Position numbers and translations under genes: made by a program. Positions 11,343 to 22,106 of a stretch of 64,000 nt of DNA are shown one piece after another; the first letter of the stretch is position 1; each line of letters begins with the position of its first letter. A model generated the notes under the pieces. It was not told the origin of the DNA. It saw nothing but the letters and a program-made list of their open reading frames with translations, and made no database searches. Location of the stretch: positions 34,408 to 98,407 of the forward strand of contig SKCR01041853.1 in NCBI GenBank assembly GCA_019454045.1, written 5' to 3'. Origin of the DNA: Zanthoxylum bungeanum. Its lineage: Eukaryota > Streptophyta > Magnoliopsida > Sapindales > Rutaceae.

Positions 11343-13837
11343 TGTTAGGGTTGGTGCTCAGAGTGCCAATCCGGATCGTATTTATGTCCGATTCATAAAT
11401 ACGAGCAATTCTATTTTCCATAATATTACTAATTTAATGGTAACACCCTTGTCTTTTATACACTTATTCGATCTAATTACAATTAGATATCTGATTATGA
11501 TTAGATCGAAACTAAATCTGGTTTAATGATATGTGTATATTAGACAAAGACCCTAGGATTTATAATATAGTGCGCAGTTACAACGTAGTTTGTAATTGAC
11601 ATTGGGAAACACACTATTAGATGTATATCCTTAAATAAAGTTGCTGGTCAATATTTACTAACACGGGTCGGTTAGTAAAATCCGCTGAGACCAGTATATG
11701 TCGTGTATCGTGACTTGGTCCGATGATTTATCCCAATGAACCATGAGTCTCAGGAGACTCGTATAGACATGTAGGTGTTTATTTGATAAGATACTGAACG
11801 ACTCACTGAAGATTTCCTAATAGATGGTACACCAACGTCAATAGGAATCTTCACGAGTTGAGCGAGCATAGTGGTCCTTTGACTTGAGATACCACAGTGG
11901 GATATATGAGTTATCCTCCACACTTTGATGGCAGTCACGTCACCGATATATTTAGATCAGACCTCCGCTTGTTCGTTGGGTGTGGACTGATGCTCATGAT
12001 ATCCAGTGCGTATCAAGACATGATTCGTCATCCTGTGTATAGGGCATAGGCATCCGCACGTGTTTATGATCTAGTAAATCCATGGCCATGGTATAACTTC
12101 AGAAATTAGTTCCGAGTGTTATTTAGAGATCGTAAATTGAAAGTCGACTATATTATACCCATGTATAATATGGATAGCCTGTGACAGATGGATTATACGT
12201 ATGCAATGACCTCGACTTATATAGTTTAGTGAGATTACCGTGGTCATCATAATTCATGAGTGGGTGAATTATGGACACATGATTGGATTTCGTGACGGAT
12301 AAACCTAAACTTAGAGAGTCCCACAATATGAAGTGTACTCATTGAGTACTTGGGCAACACGTTATGAATAATACAGATTATTTATAAAACTTCATCGGAT
12401 TAAATGAGTTAATTCGAATCGTTTAATTGGTTAAACGATAACACATGCATAAGGGCATTTTTGGTCAACAGTAATTAATATGTATTTGTATTTGATACAA
12501 AATTTGATTTGATACATATTAATTATTTGTCAAATGAGATTTTGACACATACCATTAATATATGTATTTTTTATTTAATGTAAATAAAATACATATATAA
12601 TAATAATTATATTAATTAATTATTTAGATATTTAATTGTTAAATATTTGAATAATTAATTGATAAAATTTTTCATAATTGTTATGAAATATGTTTAATTA
12701 TTATTTGAACACATGGCATGTTTTTATTAAGCTAAATGTGTGTCGATTTGATTGGCCACCAAAAAGATTAATATAATTTAATTAGATTAAATTGCAAAAA
12801 ATGACCATAATACCCCTAAATGACGGCAATGCAATTTTAAAAGGGAAAATTATTTTCTTCATCATCTTATCTCTCTCCTTGGCCGAATACCACCATGAAA
12901 AAGCTCTCAATATTTGGTTTGAAGAAACCATGGAAGAAAAGTAGAAAATCAAAGAAAAGACTTGGGAAAAATAAGGATTAAAGGTAATTCTTCAACTCCC
13001 TAAGTTTAGAAAGTTTGTTTCATGTTTCTTGATGATCTTATGAGATCTTAGGATTTATTCTTTTCATAAAATTTGGGGCTTTTGGTTGTGGTGGATGGAG
13101 ATGGAAGTTTAGTGCATGTGTGAAGTGATTTTGGATGCTATTATTGTAATAAGTTTCCAATTTGATCATTTGATAATGAGTTTCCATTCTAGAGTGTTAT
13201 GAACACTCTTGTAACACCTAGATTATTCTTGGGTGCTTCATGTTTGGTGACTTTGATTAGTATTGTGGATTAATTGGATTAATCTTGAAAATTGGTTTTA
13301 AAGCATGAAATTTGGCATTTTCCTGTTATGGATCAGACCTGGTGTTTGTTCTATTTTTGTGGTGAAATTGATGTCTTTTGAATATATTGGATGTGTTTTG
13401 GGAGTTGGAACAATTTCCGGAAAGTGTTTCGGAGTTGAAATAAGCGAAAACGGCCAAAAACGGTGTTACCGGGTGACTTTTGAGCCAACCGGGTGACCGC
13501 TGTCCAGACAGTGAGTTCGTCACTATTCGGGCAGCTCATGAACTTCCCTAACACTATTAGAGCTGACCTGGACAGTCCCCATAAGTGTTGGGTGGTCGGT
13601 TTGGTCAAAAACACATTTTGCGTCTTTTTACGGAAAAACGTTTTTCGTAAAAGTTTCGCGACGTTTCCTTTATATTTATGTCGCTATTTGATATCAAATA
13701 AATAGGTTTAGGTGAAATATGAATAAATTATTCATATTAGATATTGAATAATTTATTCGGTAATTTGAAAAAAATTTAAATTACGATTTCGCCCGAACCG
13801 CGCTTCCCGCTGCGCCCATCGCCCAAAACCCCCAACA
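11343..13837 (+). repeat. H copy 1 3' LTR
   Basis: A 2.5-kb LTR, TGTTAGGG...CCCCAACA. The same LTR is at 58752-61294 and, inverted, at 36642-39221. Short frames at 13305-13705 recur at 60831-61152 in copy 2, but they run in several frames and on both strands and show no protein family. The LTR ends against the SIRE-like gag fragment. The 5 bases after it (TAATC) would be one half of its TSD. Confidence 0.9.
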
Positions 13838-14647
13838 TAATCTTGGTTCCTTTGGGAACCCATGCATTCATTTTTTCCTTCTTATACATGCAATCATAAA
13901 TCTTATGTCATTGCATGCATGACATGTGATATTTACATCACTAGTAACATGTGTATAAGAGGTGGATGCCTTAACAAAATAATTTTATAAAAAATTCTTT
14001 TTGATGTAAGACCAATATCCTAATCATTCTCGATTAAATGCGCATCTTTGGGATTTAAGTAGCATTTAAAAACTTTTCTCTCCCAATATGAGTTTTGTTA
14101 TTTTTGAGTGCAAATAAACAACATTTTTACTTAATACAATATTTTCCTCTTTCATGGTGTTGTACTCACGTATACTAGAACTAGATGACATGCTAAATAT
14201 GCTCTTTAAAGTTTTAGCTTCTTATCTTTTAAGCATGCGATTTATTTTTCATGCATTCCATTTTCCTCAACAATTAATGCATGATTATGTAATAGAAATG
14301 AATGCTTATTTTTGATCAATTTATGCTTCTTTCTTAGCAAGTTATATAATTATGCAATTCTTTGAAAATATCAAACAATTCATCATATTCAGAGGAATCA
14401 TGTACCTTGTATTCCTTACTCTGAATGAAGAAATCATCATTTTCAATTGCTATTAAGGCAAGATCTCTAGTCCCCTCTTCTCTTTCTTTCTTGGATGAGC
14501 TTAAGTCGTTATTGCTTCAAGTTATTTTCATTACATTCTTCTTGAATTTTCCCTTAAACATTCTCATTGGGCAATCAAAAACTACATAACCCGAATTTTC
14601 ACACTCATAACAAGTGATTTTAGCTTTCTTATAATTCCTTGGCCAAT
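13838..14647 (-). pseudogene. SIRE-like Copia gag, C-terminal half (split by B1)
   Basis: Reads leftward from 14647. KKAKITCYECENSGYVVFDC is a zinc knuckle with His replaced by Tyr. Then come RDLALIAIENDDFFI and, near 13840-13880, AWVPKGTK, a motif found before the protease in SIRE-type elements. The N-terminal half continues at 40284, across the B1 insertion. H copy 1 cuts it off on the left. About 13900-14330 is too decayed to read. Gag is the particle protein. Confidence 0.75.
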
Positions 14648-15953
14648 TATTGAGAGATTATCGTACTGCAAGTATATGGTGTCAAGTTTTAGTAAAAGAT
14701 GAGTAGAGTGTCGAACCCACATGGATTGTAATCAAACTTGCACTAAGTACTATAATTGATAAACTTAACTTTATTTAGAAAGCAATTTAAAATAATCTAA
14801 ATTTAAAACTAAAAACTAAATAACAAGAAAACTAAACTGTTAATTTGAGAAAAGACAAGGATGAGAAGTATTCTAAAGTCTGATTTCACCTAGAAATCCC
14901 ATTTGTATTTGTTATGCCAATCAATTATTATTTAATTTCTTAGTTTATAAGTCAAAAATCCTAAGTTATTCTAACTCCCTCTCCCGAGTACCGAGTGAAA
15001 ATATTATCAATTACTGACTTCGATATCCCTATAAAAATCTAGTAATTAACAACTCATTACGCTCTGTGATTCTATATTAACGAATTCAAAGGAATTATAG
15101 ATTCTCTCGAACTCTACAAATCTCATAGGTTATATTCTCTAGATCCTATTCAAAATCTCCTCTCCCGAGCGATAGATTCTAAACATGCATCATTTTAATT
15201 TGTGGCCAACAAACTAGAAGCATTAAACACAAGAGGATATAAATAAACTGAATTAAAACTTCATAAAAATCAAATTGGCAAACAATACATAAGTTCAAGC
15301 ATAGGCTACATCATCCTCTAGAATAATAGAGTTAGTTCATGACTAAATATAAAAAACAATGAAAATAGGGTCATGAACATAATAGACATCATCAGAGTTT
15401 AAAGGAAGAAACTAGAAGATAAAACCCGAATCGAATCCCTTCGTCTTCGGACGTCACCGTCATCGTCTACTCTTGTCGCTCTTCAATCTTCCTCTTTGGA
15501 TCTCTCTAAAATATGTGTTTAGAATTCTTGAGTTGTGTATTTTTCTTCTTTTTAGGGTTTTGGACGAGCTTTTATATTTATAGGGAAGTCCTGGAGTCTT
15601 TGTGCGTGTAAATACAACTTTATTAAGATTCTCGAAGTCTGCCGCAGCGTCGCGACACCAAACTCTCGGGATTTTTGTATGATGGAATCCTGGTGGGACA
15701 TCGTTACGCCATAAGTGGCGTCGCCACGCCACCTCCTTTTCAGGATGAGTGTTTTCTGCGCATTTAGCCTTCCTGCGTGCTTCCGTTGCGTCCGTAAGGT
15801 CTCAAAACAAGTCATTTTGCTCCAAGATCCATGTTCCAATGCTTCATATCAATAAAACATAAAATGAACTATAAAATATATTAAAGTACACAGAATCTAA
15901 CAAAATAGTAAGCCAAGAATGCATGAATATGTGGGTTTAAACCGCACTTATCA
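14648..15953 (-). repeat. B1 3' LTR
   Basis: Aligns with 29853-30882 plus 40166-40278, and at lower similarity with the plus-oriented B LTRs at 31181 and about 61615. A TATA-like box on the minus strand (TATAAATA) lies at 15575-15582. Nearby is a GC-rich stretch with GCGTCGCGAC-type words (15640-15740). Confidence 0.88.
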
Positions 15954-15968
15954 AACACCCCCAAACTT
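15954..15968 (-). other. B1 polypurine tract
   Basis: On the minus strand AAGTTTGGGGGTGTT lies directly before the LTR start TGATAAG. The matching tract in B2 is at 31166-31180. Confidence 0.85.
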
Positions 15969-17483
15969 AAGATTTTGCTAGTCATGAGCAAAAGACTAAA
16001 TAAAAACTAAATAAAAATAAACAAATAAAAGTAAAAAATTAACTAGGCCATTTTATTAGGGATCATGATTATACATGGCAAAAAAGTCCGGGCCCGGGCT
16101 TAAAATAATAATTAAATATTTTTAATTATAAAATATATATATTTATATATTAAATTTTTTATTTTTATAATTTTTTATAATAAAAAAATCGGCCCCGGTC
16201 TTAAAATAAATAATTAAATATTTTTTATTATAAAATATATATATTTATATATTAAATTTTTTATTTTTATAATTTTTTATAATAAAAAATCGGGCCCAGG
16301 TTGGGCTTTTCCTGGGCCCGGGCCAAATTATTTTTTTACTGGGCTCGGGCCGGACTTGTCAAAGCCCGGCCCGTTGCCATCCCTAATCACGATTGCATTT
16401 AGCGTATGCAACAAGCCTTTAAACTCCTAGGCGACCCTAATGGACGAGTTATAGTCTTGTGAGGGCTTACAGCGACGGCACCCACAAACATCATTCACAC
16501 ACGTGCAATCATGCAAAAATTAAATATAAAACAAGCAAGTAAAATAGTCCAAATAGTTACACATTATTTTGTCCTCAAAGAATGCCTTTAGTGAAATCAG
16601 TGTACCTTCAAAGTACTCAATACAACCTAAATCCAAGTTTTTGAATAAATCATTTAAGCCAGACTCTGTGTGTGTTTGTAAAGGTTCAGTCACAGCTCGA
16701 CTCCTAAGTTAGCCAACTCGATGATTTTGTCTCAAAAATTGGGATCCAATGGGTCAAACCAACCTAGATATCTCAAAAATACTATGTAATTGTCTTTCTT
16801 TACTCAGTATGATATGGTTTTTTTTTTTATTCATTTCATCATTTTTTTTCAACACACCTACCCTTTAAGGTAGCATTTCTCCTCATGGTGGTCCTAACAC
16901 TCACTCATGAGTAGCTTCACGCTTATCGATTATAGGTGGTTTAATTTTTTTCCTCTTTTTCGTTTTTTCTTTTCTATCTTCTTTTGTTTTTAACAATACC
17001 ATACATCATAACACTAGCAAATCGAGATAGACATATAAGCAAACAGATCGACAAGTAATTTTTTCAACTAGTCACTTTGTCAACTAACTAGGCTCTTAAT
17101 GTTAAAAACCTATTGTTAAGTACTTACGAGTCTAACCTAGATCACTTACTCAAGGCATGCAACCACCCAAGTGGTCATGGTGGCTTCAATGTAGCGGACC
17201 AGTTAATCTCATGGGATTTCTTCTTTGGTATCCACCAATGATTATGACATGAAAAAGATAGCATGGCTGCCTATAGCAATTTATCCATGGATGGTCCTCT
17301 AGGATCTACTGATGTTTGAAATTTTGGACTGTATATGTGATAAAATTGGCTCGACCACTTTTTGAGCTTTCCATGGATCATCTTAAGGCGAGCATTGACT
17401 CTTGATTTCATCTTTTTACGGCGTTTTGAGAGTTGTTTCAGTTTTGGCTACGGATGATCTTCTTTTATGCATGGCTGCATTGT
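15969..17483 (-). other. B1 3' untranslated interior
   Basis: No gene. It contains a block near 16385-16490 that is conserved before the LTRs of B2, LOG1 and LOG2, the MITE at 16071-16385, and a stretch near 16860-16940 (CCTACCCTTTAAGG) also present in B2 at 34905-34985. The last 5 bases (ATTGT, 17479-17483) are the LOG1 target duplication. Confidence 0.75.
16071..16385 (+). mobile_element. MITE, probably hAT superfamily, with internal duplication
   Basis: Ends are imperfect inverted repeats (ATACATGGCAA... and ...TTGCCATCCCT) rich in GGGCCCGGGC. It is flanked by ATCATGATT (16062-16070) and ATCACGATT (16386-16394), a 9-base near-duplication. B2 (31080-31100) shows the same site without the insertion. 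Inside, a segment of about 110 bases (CGGGC plus an AT-rich run) occurs twice in tandem. No coding capacity. The size and GC-rich ends fit non-autonomous hAT elements, whose usual TSD is 8 bp. Confidence 0.7.
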
Positions 17484-17793
17484 TGATGAGTGGGAAATCT
17501 ATCACTATTTCCCACTCATTTAACCTAATATTTTGTATAGTTTCTTGAGTTTTGTGAACGTTTTGATGTATTTTGTGTTATTTTGCAGATAAATAAAGTT
17601 TGGAAAGCATTGGAGGCAATTTGGGGCAAAAACTGACAAAAATGCGTCAACAGGGATATTTTGGTCTTTAGCGCGTCGCGACTCTGAAGACTTGCGCGTC
17701 GCGACGTCTAAAATGCGTCGAACAGTGCTAATGTGCGCCGGGTCCACATATCAGAATATGAGAAAAGTTTGACTTTGCTAAAATGCGCCGTGC

Positions 17794-18240
17794 CACGTGT
17801 CAACATCATAGCCGATCTGCTAAAATATGCCGTGCCACGTGTCAGCATCCTACGGTGCCGACAATCATCATCGCCACGTGTTCCACGTATCACTCCATGT
17901 CATCAGCCACGTCAGCAAGTCAACAAGTCAAAATTGCCACGTGTCGTGCCACGTCATCATCAGCCAATCAGGAAGTGACACGTGTCGCAATTCTACGGTA
18001 CCGACAGTCTCTTTCCCACGTGTCGCCACGTCACCGCCATGTCATCGCCATGTCAGCATCAATAATTGAGTATCTAATCCTTATCTGACACGTGGCGGAT
18101 AAGAATCTTAGCAACCAATCAGAAGCCGCCACGTGTCACAATAATTGAAGCCCAACCACCGCGCCACGTGTCACCTTATCAGCTTATCCAGAATCTTCAA
18201 ACCAGTGAACCAGAGCGTGCCACGTCGACAAAATCTGGCG
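17794..18240 (+). promoter_or_regulatory. G-box cluster in the LTR promoter
   Basis: Nine CACGTG hexamers start at 17794, 17836, 17875, 17938, 17979, 18017, 18089, 18130 and 18165. Most sit in GCCACGTGTC, with more CACGTC/CACGTA near-matches between them, plus CCAATCA boxes near 17964 and 18115. ACGTG cores are bound by plant bZIP and bHLH factors (ABA, light and stress response). The cluster ends about 50-125 bases before the TATA box, so it probably governs element transcription. The 3' LTR also has nine, at partly different sites. Confidence 0.75.
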
Positions 18241-18289
18241 TAGCGACGCTGAGGACCTGGCGTCGCAACGCTGGAAGCTTATCCGCGCC

Positions 18290-18296
18290 TATAAAT
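18290..18296 (+). promoter_or_regulatory. TATA box of the LOG1 element LTR
   Basis: TATAAAT in the context CGCGCCTATAAATTGAG, after the G-box cluster and before a CTCTCT-rich stretch. The 3' LTR has it at 26181-26187. Confidence 0.75.
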
Positions 18297-18602
18297 TGAG
18301 CTCGAGATTTCAGAATTCAGGGCACCACTTTCTCTCTTATAATCTTTCTAAAGAGAGAGTTTCTCTCTCTACTTTCTTTTAATTTTTAGTTTTTAGTTTT
18401 TAGTTTTGTAATTAATTTTAATTACGTTTTGTTAATATAGTAATTTAATTTTTACTTTTTACTTTTTACAGTTTTTATTATTTACCATGAGGAGGTAACT
18501 CCCCCAGCTAGGGTGAAAGGTAATTCTTTTACTGTTACTATTTAGATTAATCTCCCTTAAAAATAATATATTCACTATTTAAAATATTGACTTAAAAAGG
18601 AT

Positions 18603-18762
18603 ACCGCCAGATTGGTCGATTGGTAATTCATTTTAATTTGATTTAAACCTGACTAATAAAGGATACCGCCAGATTGGTCGGTTGGTAATTTAATTTTGGT
18701 TCCGCCTTTATGGCTGGTTGGACTTAATTTGACTTAATCAGGTTACCGCCTATATGGCTGGT
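18603..18762 (+). repeat. Four hairpin-motif copies in the transcribed LTR
   Basis: Copies at 18603-18620, 18665-18682, 18701-18718 and 18745-18762 fit ACC-RCC-N5-GGY-Y-GGT: a 6-bp stem with one bulged pyrimidine and a 5-base loop. Copies 1 and 3 each have one end base changed. All lie downstream of the TATA box, so they would be in the RNA leader. The same motif recurs in the 3' LTR, E3 and LOG2. Confidence 0.7.
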
Positions 18763-19672
18763 TGGAAAAAGAATCACAAGTTTATATATTATTTTATGGG
18801 AGATATCTAAATTAGTAGTAGTAAAAGTAATTCCTTTTACCTTAGCATTTTATTTTATTGTAATTTACTCTTCAGTATTTACTTTACCGCATTTTTACTT
18901 TATGTCTTTTACTTTCAAGTTTTTACTAGCCCTAGTTATGTGTTGTAACTAAATTAGTTATCTGGGGTTGTGATGAAATCCAATATCACCGTTTTATAAG
19001 GGTAGATTATAGCTTGGGTAATATAAAGATTTATTTATTGAGTCTTAAACTTAATGCTTTTTCATTAACTGGCCATTAATAAAATTGATCTGGTAAATCT
19101 AAAATGAACTAGACATAGGGATTTTAGGTTTCAGCCTTAGACTCAATAGCCCATGATCTTCCTTGAGGATAGATAACCCTTTAATAGATTTCCTTACAGG
19201 ATAGGAATATACCTGTCGGGCGGGGGTAGCCATAATTGGAACTTAAACTTAATGAATCCAGATAATTTGGTTGACATAGACATATGGTTCAATTGGGTTA
19301 AACTGGGTATTTGTGTCTGACCATCGACAGAGGCTTACACATAATTTAGTGTTCCAGGTTAATAAATCAATATATTACCAAACTTTAAGATAACCACTTC
19401 ATCTTTAAAATGATATTGGAAGAAATCACAACCCTAGATAGTTTTTAATATTGAATTTTCTTAAAACCTATTTTCGACAATTTTATTTACTTGCTTTTAA
19501 ATTTAGAATCGTCACCATTTCAAATCAATCAATCAACCTGTTAGATATTAGTAAATTTGACCTCATAAAATTAATAGAATAGATATTAAGTCCTCGTGGA
19601 TCGATATTTTTATACTACTTGAACGATACGTGCGCTTGCGTTATACGTGTGTGTTTACACCGGTCAAGTTTT

Positions 19673-19689
19673 TGGCGCCGTTGCCGGGA
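19673..19689 (+). other. LOG1 element primer-binding site, tRNA-Asp
   Basis: TGGCGCCGTTGCCGGGA, complementary to the 3' end of plant tRNA-Asp, as in Athila and Tat elements. It lies 6 bases after the LTR. Confidence 0.93.
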
Positions 19690-19797
19690 CTTATTTATCT
19701 TTCACTATTAATTTAGGGGTTAGATACCGTTACTTGTATCTAATTTCTTTTTACTGATTGTCGTTGTTTTCTTGTGTTTCAGGTTCTCAGATTCTTC

Positions 19798-20754
19798 ATG
19801 AGACGAACCAGAAGCTTTGAACTCCGACCGCTTGACCCAGAAATTGAAAGAACCATCAGACAGTTGAGAAGGGAAAGGCGAGAAGGCCAAGAAGCTTTAG
19901 TCAACATGGAACCTGAACCTTTGAACGTTGCACCACCAATTCCAATTCGAGATAGAACCATTCCGGTGGTTGACAGACTCATTTCCTGTATTGTACTTCC
20001 TCCCTTACCAGCAAATGCGTGTGACATCAAAACATGCATTCAGATGATTCAGCAGTCAGTTCAGTTCGGGGGGAATGCAACTGAAGATCCTAATGCCCAC
20101 ATCAGTAACTTCCTGGAAGTTTGCGGTACTTTCAACTACAACAGAGCATCAGAAGAAGCAATGAGACTGCGAGTTTTTCCATATTCCCTGAAGGACAGAG
20201 CTAAAGCTTGGCTACATTCACTACCAGCAGGTTCTATCACAACTTGGAACACTTTAGCCACCAAATTTCTTGCAAAATACTTTCCACCAGCCAGAACCGG
20301 AAAGCTGAGGAATGACATCACATCCTTTGTACAACAAGATTCAGAATCCCTCTGCGAAGCTTGGGAAAGGTACAAAGATTTGCTCCGGAAATTTCCTCAC
20401 CATGAGATTCCAAAATGGCTTCAAGTCCAAACATTCTATAATGGGCTTTCTGGAATAATGAGAACCACAATCGATGCTGCTGCTGGAGGAGCTTTAATGG
20501 CAAAAGGAGAAGATCAAGCCTGGGACCTAATCGAAGAAATGGCCAACAACAATTCCTTGTGGCCAACAGAAAGAAGCATGATCCAAAGAATTGCAGGAAT
20601 TTATGAAGTTGGAGCAAACACAGCAGTGAATACCAGGCTAGATCAGATATGCAAATGTCTAGAAACACTTAGCACGCAAGTTGTGAACATCGCTGGAACC
20701 ACAAGTTCACCATATGGAGGAGCACCAGAGTCGAACAACATGAAGAGACGGTGA
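19798..20754 (+). CDS. gag: Athila-type gag (capsid) of the LOG1 element
   Basis: Packages element RNA into particles. The first ATG is at 19798 (MRRTRSFELRPLD). The same start is seen in E3, so I prefer it to the GTG 24 bases upstream. The retrotransposon gag domain spans about residues 85-230: FGGNATEDPNAHI, RLRVFPYSLKDRAKAWL, FPPARTGKLR, WERYKDLLRKFPHH and FYNGL. At its end the frame stops at 20752-20754, while the expected continuation (VNYVNNFN) is in the -1 frame. That is one base missing near the junction, or less likely programmed frameshifting. The domain itself looks intact. Confidence 0.92.
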   Translation: MRRTRSFELRPLDPEIERTIRQLRRERREGQEALVNMEPEPLNVAPPIPIRDRTIPVVDRLISCIVLPPLPANACDIKTCIQMIQQSVQFGGNATEDPNAHISNFLEVCGTFNYNRASEEAMRLRVFPYSLKDRAKAWLHSLPAGSITTWNTLATKFLAKYFPPARTGKLRNDITSFVQQDSESLCEAWERYKDLLRKFPHHEIPKWLQVQTFYNGLSGIMRTTIDAAAGGALMAKGEDQAWDLIEEMANNNSLWPTERSMIQRIAGIYEVGANTAVNTRLDQICKCLETLSTQVVNIAGTTSSPYGGAPESNNMKRR

Positions 20755-22106
20755 ATTATGTCAACAATTTCAACAGACATGAGAACAATCCATATTCCAA
20801 CACCTACAACCCATGGTGGAGGAATCATCCTAATTTTTCATGGAGCAACAATTCAGGCCAACAACAGAACTACCCACCACATGGATTCCACCAGCAGAAC
20901 AAAGGCCAGAAGCATGAAAAAGAACCAGAAATGAAAGAATGGTTTGCAGAGATGTTCAAAAAGCAAGAAGCAAAATACGATGCTATGTTTCAAGCTCAAA
21001 CAACATTCAATCAAAGCCAATCAGCTTCTATTAAAGCACTGGAGAATCAAATTGGACAACTGGCAAATGCTCAGAGTTACAGACCGCCAGGTACCATTCC
21101 TAGCAACACAGAGCCAAATCCAAGAAACATTGGGAAGGAACAATGTCATGCCATCATGTTAAAAAGCGGTACTGAAATCAACAAAGATGTTGGAGCCAAA
21201 ACAGCTGCTGAGGAAGTTCCAAAAGAAATAACGCAACAGATGGAGGAAAAAGAAGCAAAGGAAAAAGAACAAATCATTCCACCTCCACCTTTTCCTCAAC
21301 GTCTTCAGAAGAACAAATTGGACAAGCAATTTTCCCGGTTCCTGGAGATCTTCAAAAAGCTGCATATCAACATTCCATTTGCAGAAGCGTTGGAACAAAT
21401 GGCCACCTATGCCAAATTCATGAAAGATATTCTTTCACGAAAACGGAGATTGGGAGATTACGAGACAATAACATTAACAGAAGAATGCAGTGCCATTATT
21501 CAGAGGAAACTTCCCCCAAAGTTGAAAGATCCTGGCAGTTTCACTGTTCCTTGCGTCATAGGAGAACATAACTTTGGTAAGGCTTTATGTGATTTAGGTG
21601 CTAGTGTTAACTTGATGCCTTTTTCTATTTTCAGGAAATTACAGATTGGAGAAATAATGCCAACTTCAGTCTCACTGCAACTTGCTGATAGAACGCTCGT
21701 ATTTCCAAGAGGCGTAGTTGAGGATGTGCTGGTCAAGGTTGACAAATTCATTTTCCCAGCAGATTTTATTGTCCTTGATATGGAGGAAGACGCAGACGTG
21801 CCAATCATCCTAGGGAGACCGTTCTTGGCTACAGGTCGAACCATTATTGATGTACAAAAAGGAGAACTAACCATGAGGGTACATGACCAAGAAGTAACAT
21901 TCAATGTTTTCAAGGCCATGAATTTCCCAGATGAAAAAAAGAAGGAGGAATGTTTCAAACTCGATGTGATACACAGTACCATTCAGAACTCTGATGAAAG
22001 ACAAAGTTCTACTGACAAACTTAAAACATGTCAATTGCCTGTGGAGCCTAAAGATAAAGCATCTTTTGCACTGAAAGAGCCAATTCTTGCTCTACAAGCA
22101 ACATAA
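20751..22106 (+). CDS. Athila-type gag C-terminus and aspartic protease
   Basis: Begins with no ATG, in the -1 frame to gag, with NPYSNTYNPWWRNHPNFSW, the usual Athila gag C-terminal segment. A Lys/Glu-rich linker with KEWFAEMFKKQEAKYDAMF follows. The retropepsin-like protease has its catalytic Asp in DLGAS at about residue 280 and IILGRPFLATGR at about residue 352. It cleaves the gag-pol polyprotein. The frame ends with TAA at 22104-22106, where RT should follow. Instead integrase tail sequence continues in the same frame. Confidence 0.9.
   Translation: MNYVNNFNRHENNPYSNTYNPWWRNHPNFSWSNNSGQQQNYPPHGFHQQNKGQKHEKEPEMKEWFAEMFKKQEAKYDAMFQAQTTFNQSQSASIKALENQIGQLANAQSYRPPGTIPSNTEPNPRNIGKEQCHAIMLKSGTEINKDVGAKTAAEEVPKEITQQMEEKEAKEKEQIIPPPPFPQRLQKNKLDKQFSRFLEIFKKLHINIPFAEALEQMATYAKFMKDILSRKRRLGDYETITLTEECSAIIQRKLPPKLKDPGSFTVPCVIGEHNFGKALCDLGASVNLMPFSIFRKLQIGEIMPTSVSLQLADRTLVFPRGVVEDVLVKVDKFIFPADFIVLDMEEDADVPIILGRPFLATGRTIIDVQKGELTMRVHDQEVTFNVFKAMNFPDEKKKEECFKLDVIHSTIQNSDERQSSTDKLKTCQLPVEPKDKASFALKEPILALQAT

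Larger units (their letters stand above)
17484..19666 (+). repeat. LOG1 element 5' LTR
   Basis: Starts TGATGAGTGGG and ends CCGGTCA. In order it contains a GC-rich U3 with nine G-boxes, a TATA box at 18290, and a downstream part with four copies of a hairpin motif. Its first 100 bases resemble the LTRs of LOG2 and E3 read on the minus strand. Confidence 0.95.

Noticed and set aside
13305..13705. Short frames conserved in position between two H LTRs (also 60831-61152).
   Set aside because: Similarity is explained by LTR homology. Frames lie in several phases and on both strands with no codon-type constraint visible.
17708..18088. Several overlapping frames of 60-100 codons on both strands in the LOG1 LTR, repeated at 25598-25978.
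   Set aside because: They reflect the GC-rich, G-box-dense U3 region. They overlap each other on both strands, change between the two LTRs and match no family.
19673..19689. Similarity to tRNA-Asp ends at this and other primer sites, which might suggest tRNA genes.
   Set aside because: Only the 17-18 bases complementary to the tRNA 3' end are present, next to LTRs. No tRNA body is found.
20751..20760. Programmed -1 frameshifting between gag and protease.
   Set aside because: No slippery heptamer is visible at the overlap, and gag runs into the wrong frame before its usual end, so a single-base loss is simpler. I cannot exclude it.
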